Source: Anodontia alba (lineage: Eukaryota; Mollusca; Bivalvia; Lucinida; Lucinidae). From it: 64,000 bases of DNA. The stretch lies in assembly GCA_964016985.1 (NCBI GenBank), contig OZ024830.1, positions 76,415,763-76,479,762 on the forward strand. Direction: 5' to 3'. The notes under the pieces were generated by a model that did not search any database, was not told the DNA's origin, and saw nothing but the letters and a program-made list of their open reading frames with translations. Below, piece by piece: positions 61,161 through 64,000 of this stretch. Made by a program: the position numbers and the translations under genes. Within the stretch, counting starts at the first letter, position 1; each line of letters starts with the position of its first letter.

Positions 61161-61464
61161 TTGTTTTGTTTGTGTTGAGGTTTTACGGCCCAGTCAACCC
61201 AATGGGGTCATGTCGAGTGCGGTCAGTTAACCTAACCACACGTTTACTGGGCAGGATTAGTCCTCTAAGTGGTTAACCAGTATTGTGCACATTCTTTCGC
61301 CAGAAACTGACAACTGCCCTTCTTGAATCAGCAGAAGGGAAAGATTGACTGTAGAAAATATTTCATGATCAATCTCCATGAAAGAATGTTCTCGGTTGGG
61401 GTTGAACCTGTGACCTCCTGGTCTCCAGTCGGACGGCGCATCCAACTGAGCCATCGAGGCCGGC
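61161..61464 (-). mobile_element. SINE-1, complete
   Basis: Tail TTGTTTGTGTTGAGGTTTTA, body GGATTAGTCCTCTAAGTGGT, head (minus strand) CCGGCCTCGATGGCTCAGTT with B box GGTTCAACCCC. A 14-bp exact target duplication TCATACATGCCATA lies at 61147-61160 and 61465-61478. Confidence 0.95.
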
Positions 61465-61805
61465 TCATACATGCCATAAGCTGCGGACTAAAGTCTGTGA
61501 GATAAGGCTTACTTTTAAGGGAGATTTGACAAAATTCTGTGAGACTGTCTTAAACATCACTTTGGCACTCCCCAAATATAGTTTAAAGACTACTTTTTTT
61601 TTTCATATAAGAAGCTTGTGAAAACCACAACAGTGAGTGATTTATGTTTACTTCTTCATAAGATCTGTTGTCTAAGGGTCTGAACAGTCTGTGGAAATTT
61701 TTATGGGAATTGGCTTCCAGATGGGCCAAATTCTGTGAGATATGGCATGCATGGTTTATTTCATACTTTTTTGGTCAAATTTTTACTTTTATCCACTTGC
61801 TACTT

Positions 61806-61906
61806 ACAATACTTGGTGGTATGGCAAACAGTGTAGACCCTGATCAGACTGCTCCTGAAGGAGCAGTCTGATCTGGGTCCACACTGTTTTGTCAGAAACC
61901 TTGGAA
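61806..61906. mobile_element. Hairpin element, GTAGACCCTGATCAGACTGC
   Basis: ATACTTGGTGGTATGGCAAA, then GACCCTGATCAGACTGCTCC / GGAGCAGTCTGATCTGGGTC and TTTGTCAGAAACC. Like 34764-34868. Confidence 0.65.
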
Positions 61907-61962
61907 AACATATGGGACAGACAACGGCATTTACAGCAATTTGCTCCAACTAGTCAGACACC

Positions 61963-62171
61963 TTAACCATTAGCCTCTCTGGGCTAATTCAGCAGACGAT
62001 ACACAGATGTCATTTTCTTAATTTTTTTTCCCAAAAAAACAGATTTGACATTTCATGCAACTTGCCTCCAATAGAGCACATGAAATGTCAAATCCTGTTT
62101 TTTGGGTAAAATAAGAAAAATATTTCAGTTTGTCATCTGCTGAAAATTTTACCCAGAGTGCTAAGCGTTAA
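61963..62171. mobile_element. MITE-D copy 5
   Basis: CTTAACCATTAGCCTCTCTG to CCCAGAGTGCTAAGCGTTAA; the core loop is shortened. Confidence 0.75.
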
Positions 62172-62260
62172 CTCCTCTCTAAACACACACTAACAGTTGA
62201 ACAATTTCATTTCACTACTTGGCAATGTTTACAAAGTGTTGTGACCAAATGCTAAATGGT

Positions 62261-62451
62261 TTTTAACCTTTCTCTTGCTAAACATGACATACCATGTCTT
62301 AGCAAACAGTGAAGAAGCCAACTGATCTGGACCTGCACTATTTGTCATTAAATATGTGATTTTCTATCAAAAACCCAGAACAAGTAATCTGATTGGCTGG
62401 AAATTAGGAGTGGGCGTGACATCTTAATTTATTCAGCATGACAGGAGTTAA
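62261..62451. mobile_element. MITE-G copy 5
   Basis: TTTTTAACCTTTCTCTTGCT to TTCAGCATGACAGGAGTTAA; body AGTAATCTGATTGGCTGGAA. The left hairpin arm is deleted. Confidence 0.7.
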
Positions 62452-62557
62452 TCCTAAGATAGGACACAGGTCCAGATAAGAGGAGGTAGCCATATAATAT
62501 GTTTCTTATTTCTCAACAAAAACTTTTTTTTTGTGTACCCTAGATTTGAATGTGTAT

Positions 62558-62758
62558 CCCAGAGGAGCATTTGGTGATTATTCTGGGATAATTTTTCTTA
62601 GTTCTCCATGAGAATGTATGTTGTGGTTACTCATTAGAAGCACCTCCCCAAGGCACTTCTGATGAGTACCCAATCACTACCCATAACATATTTTTTCATG
62701 GAGAACTGGAGAAAATTATCTTAAAATTATCATCAAATACTGCGCCTTAATAAGTCCT
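62558..62758. mobile_element. MITE-B1
   Basis: CCAGAGGAGCATTTGGTGAT, TATGTTGTGGTTACTCATTA, CTTCTGATGAGTACCC, GCGCCTTAATAAGTCCTCTG. Confidence 0.75.
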
Positions 62759-62792
62759 CTGTAATATCCATTCCCCTTGAGTTAATTTCTGA

Positions 62793-63031
62793 GTCCGGTT
62801 GTTCAAAGCGTCGTTAGCTTAACGAGCTCATTAAGGGTAATTTCGTTAACTGTTTTAGCGGATTCAAAACACAATATTCTGATATTTTTTGCTGAAAAAA
62901 TGTGAGTAGCTTTCGCACTGCAAAAGCTACTCACATTTTTTCAGCAAAAAATATCAGAATATTTGCGTATCACTGAATGTAAATTTTAACGAATCGTTAA
63001 CTAACGACATCGTTAGCTTTGAACAACTGGG
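62793..63031. mobile_element. MITE-A copy 8
   Basis: CCGGTTGTTCAAAGCGTCGT to GAACAACTGGGC; near-perfect arms around GTGAGTAGCTTTCGC. Confidence 0.85.
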
Positions 63032-63054
63032 CATGTTTATAAGCAGTACCACAT

Positions 63055-63170
63055 TAACCCTAAATATAGGACACCTTTATTCCTTAGCACACTTGTCCTA
63101 AACTTTTCATTACCAGTTAATGCATCTATAGACTAGCTCCTAGACCTTGATGTCATGTTTTACACTATAA
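63055..63170. mobile_element. MITE-M left fragment
   Basis: TTAACCCTAAATATAGGACA and ACACTTGTCCTAAACTTTTC; no right end. Confidence 0.5.
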
Positions 63171-63466
63171 GCTATAAGCTTATTCAAATTTATATACTAT
63201 TCCTTGTAGCCAGTCTTTGATTTTGGTCTCTGACATCAAGAATGTCTCCAAGATAAATTGCTGCTATCAAAGAGGCAAAGTCAAGTAATAGGCAGTAGAT
63301 GATCTTTAATTTATTAAGTATATTAATATCTATGCTTTACCAATTTACTGATAATTTTGTTATCCAACTAGTAGCTAGTCTAATGCAGATCTATAAAACT
63401 GCTGGATGAAAGGGGTGCAAATTCTTTCATTTTAGAGTAGCAAACAATGTAGACACCAATCTGACA
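63171..63466. other. Unassigned
   Basis: AT-rich. A minus-strand reading DFASLIAAIYLGDILDVRDQ near 63190-63290 was considered as an exon but does not match the expected GLTP N-terminus. Confidence 0.35.
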
Positions 63467-63480
63467 CTCCATTTGTGACA

Positions 63481-63765
63481 CTGATTGTTTTGGGGTTTAA
63501 CGACACGTCAACCCTTGTGAGTCATTTTGCATTGTCTCCTAGAGAAAGGGAGAAAAGAGATGAAGAGATAGTAGAGGCGATGAAAGAGATGGACAGGAAA
63601 AAAAGGAACAGGAATGAAAATGAAGAAACAGAAGAAATAAAAACATTCCCCCTCCACCCTTACCTGCTACAAGGATAGCAGGCCTTGCCCAACTGTAAGC
63701 AAATATCAGTTTGACGCCCCGGTGACATAAGATACATGACACCTTCGCCACACCCGACCACCCCC
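63481..63765 (-). mobile_element. SINE-2, complete
   Basis: CTGATTGTTTTGGGGTTTAA to CACACCCGACCACCCCC. A 14-bp exact target duplication CTCCATTTGTGACA lies at 63467-63480 and 63766-63779. Confidence 0.94.
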
Positions 63766-63803
63766 CTCCATTTGTGACAACTGATTTGGGTCTACTAGGT
63801 CTT

Positions 63804-64000
63804 GCCCCAAGGTTATAAAATTTTTTTCATGCTCAACTCAGCTGAGCATGAAATTTGTCTTGCCAATAAATTTCAAATTACTAACAGTTGCAAATTCTTT
63901 CTTGCTTAACACAGCCGAGTATGAATATTTCTCTGCTAATAAATATGAAAATGCCAACAATAGTTGGAATTTTCATATTTATTAGCAGAGAAATTTTCAT
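63804..64000. mobile_element. MITE-J copy 3, cut by the window end
   Basis: GCCCCAAGGTTATAAAAT start, GAGCATGAAA motifs, AATATGAAAATGCCAACAAT core; the right arm continues past 64000. Confidence 0.8.

Noticed and set aside
63180..63300. Minus-strand reading DFASLIAAIYLGDILDVRDQ as the missing upstream GLTP exon
   Set aside because: It lacks the expected Asp-Asn-Lys pattern before the KIRNKY exon and has no convincing acceptor and donor pair.

Overview
This is an animal nuclear sequence, AT-rich and intron- and repeat-dominated. The repeats look like those of a bivalve mollusc, probably a heterodont clam or mussel: elements that open AACAAGAGG and close GGTGAGCTAAAAA around a tandem core, AACCCATTTATGCC-ended hairpin MITEs, tRNA-derived SINEs, and an HIRAN-like orphan ORF. 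The species is inferred from repeat style only; no search was run.

Host genes. One protein-coding gene is well supported: the last four coding exons, on the minus strand, of a glycolipid-transfer-protein (GLTP) domain gene (60781-60911, 51087-51255, 46887-46964, 41228-41353). They join in frame into 167 residues ending at a stop. The first ~55 residues of the domain are not in view and probably lie beyond 64000. The introns (about 9.5, 4.1 and 5.5 kb) are almost wholly transposon. A weak plus-strand exon candidate is at 7061-7154, and a weak minus-strand terminal-exon candidate at 39964-40101. No rRNA, functional tRNA gene, CRISPR or bacterial-type operon is present.

Layout. 1-6 kb: diverged tandem repeats, a broken mariner (1036-2376) and a nested CAAGAGG element with a ~167-bp core repeat. 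6-10.6 kb: two 400-bp GGGTAACTT elements and MITEs. 10.67-13.48 kb: a ~79-bp minisatellite split by a SINE. 13.6-15.1 kb: a second CAAGAGG-type element. 15.4-41 kb: dense hairpin MITEs, SINEs, (TG)n blocks, a 41-bp minisatellite. 41-61 kb: the GLTP gene with three more CAAGAGG elements in and around its introns, and a 1.6-kb terminal-inverted-repeat element carrying a frameshifted HIRAN-like ORF (56486-58098). 61-64 kb: SINE and MITE copies; the last MITE runs off the window.

Repeat names used below. MITE-A: ends GGGCCCAGTTGTTC, core GTGAGTAGCTTTTGC. MITE-B: core GTTGTGGGTACTCATTAGAA, with three kinds of outer end (B1 CAGAGGAGT, B2 CTCCAGATAAG, B3 CCATTACGAAAACA). MITE-C: core GGTCTACTCTAAAAGGAAAG. 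MITE-D and MITE-E: core GACATTTCATG with GCAAATTGTCTCC (D) or TGAATTGTCTGC (E). MITE-F: ends AACCCATTTATGCC. MITE-G: ends AACCCTTGTCCTGCTGAA. MITE-H: core AGATGAGATGGCT. MITE-J: ends GGCCCCAAGGTTATAAAA. MITE-K: core GCGCAGGCTGATC. MITE-M: ends CCCTAAGTATTGGGACA. MITE-P: ends ACCAAAACATACC. MITE-Q: ends ACAACCTCTTTATAACAC. SINE-1: tRNA-like head. SINE-2: head of unknown origin but same 3' tail as SINE-1. SINE-3: tRNA-Lys-like head, poly-A tail.

Together the window is a stack of successive insertions. Several 10-15 bp target duplications are exact enough to date insertions relative to one another, and a few insertions lie close enough to exons to affect splicing.
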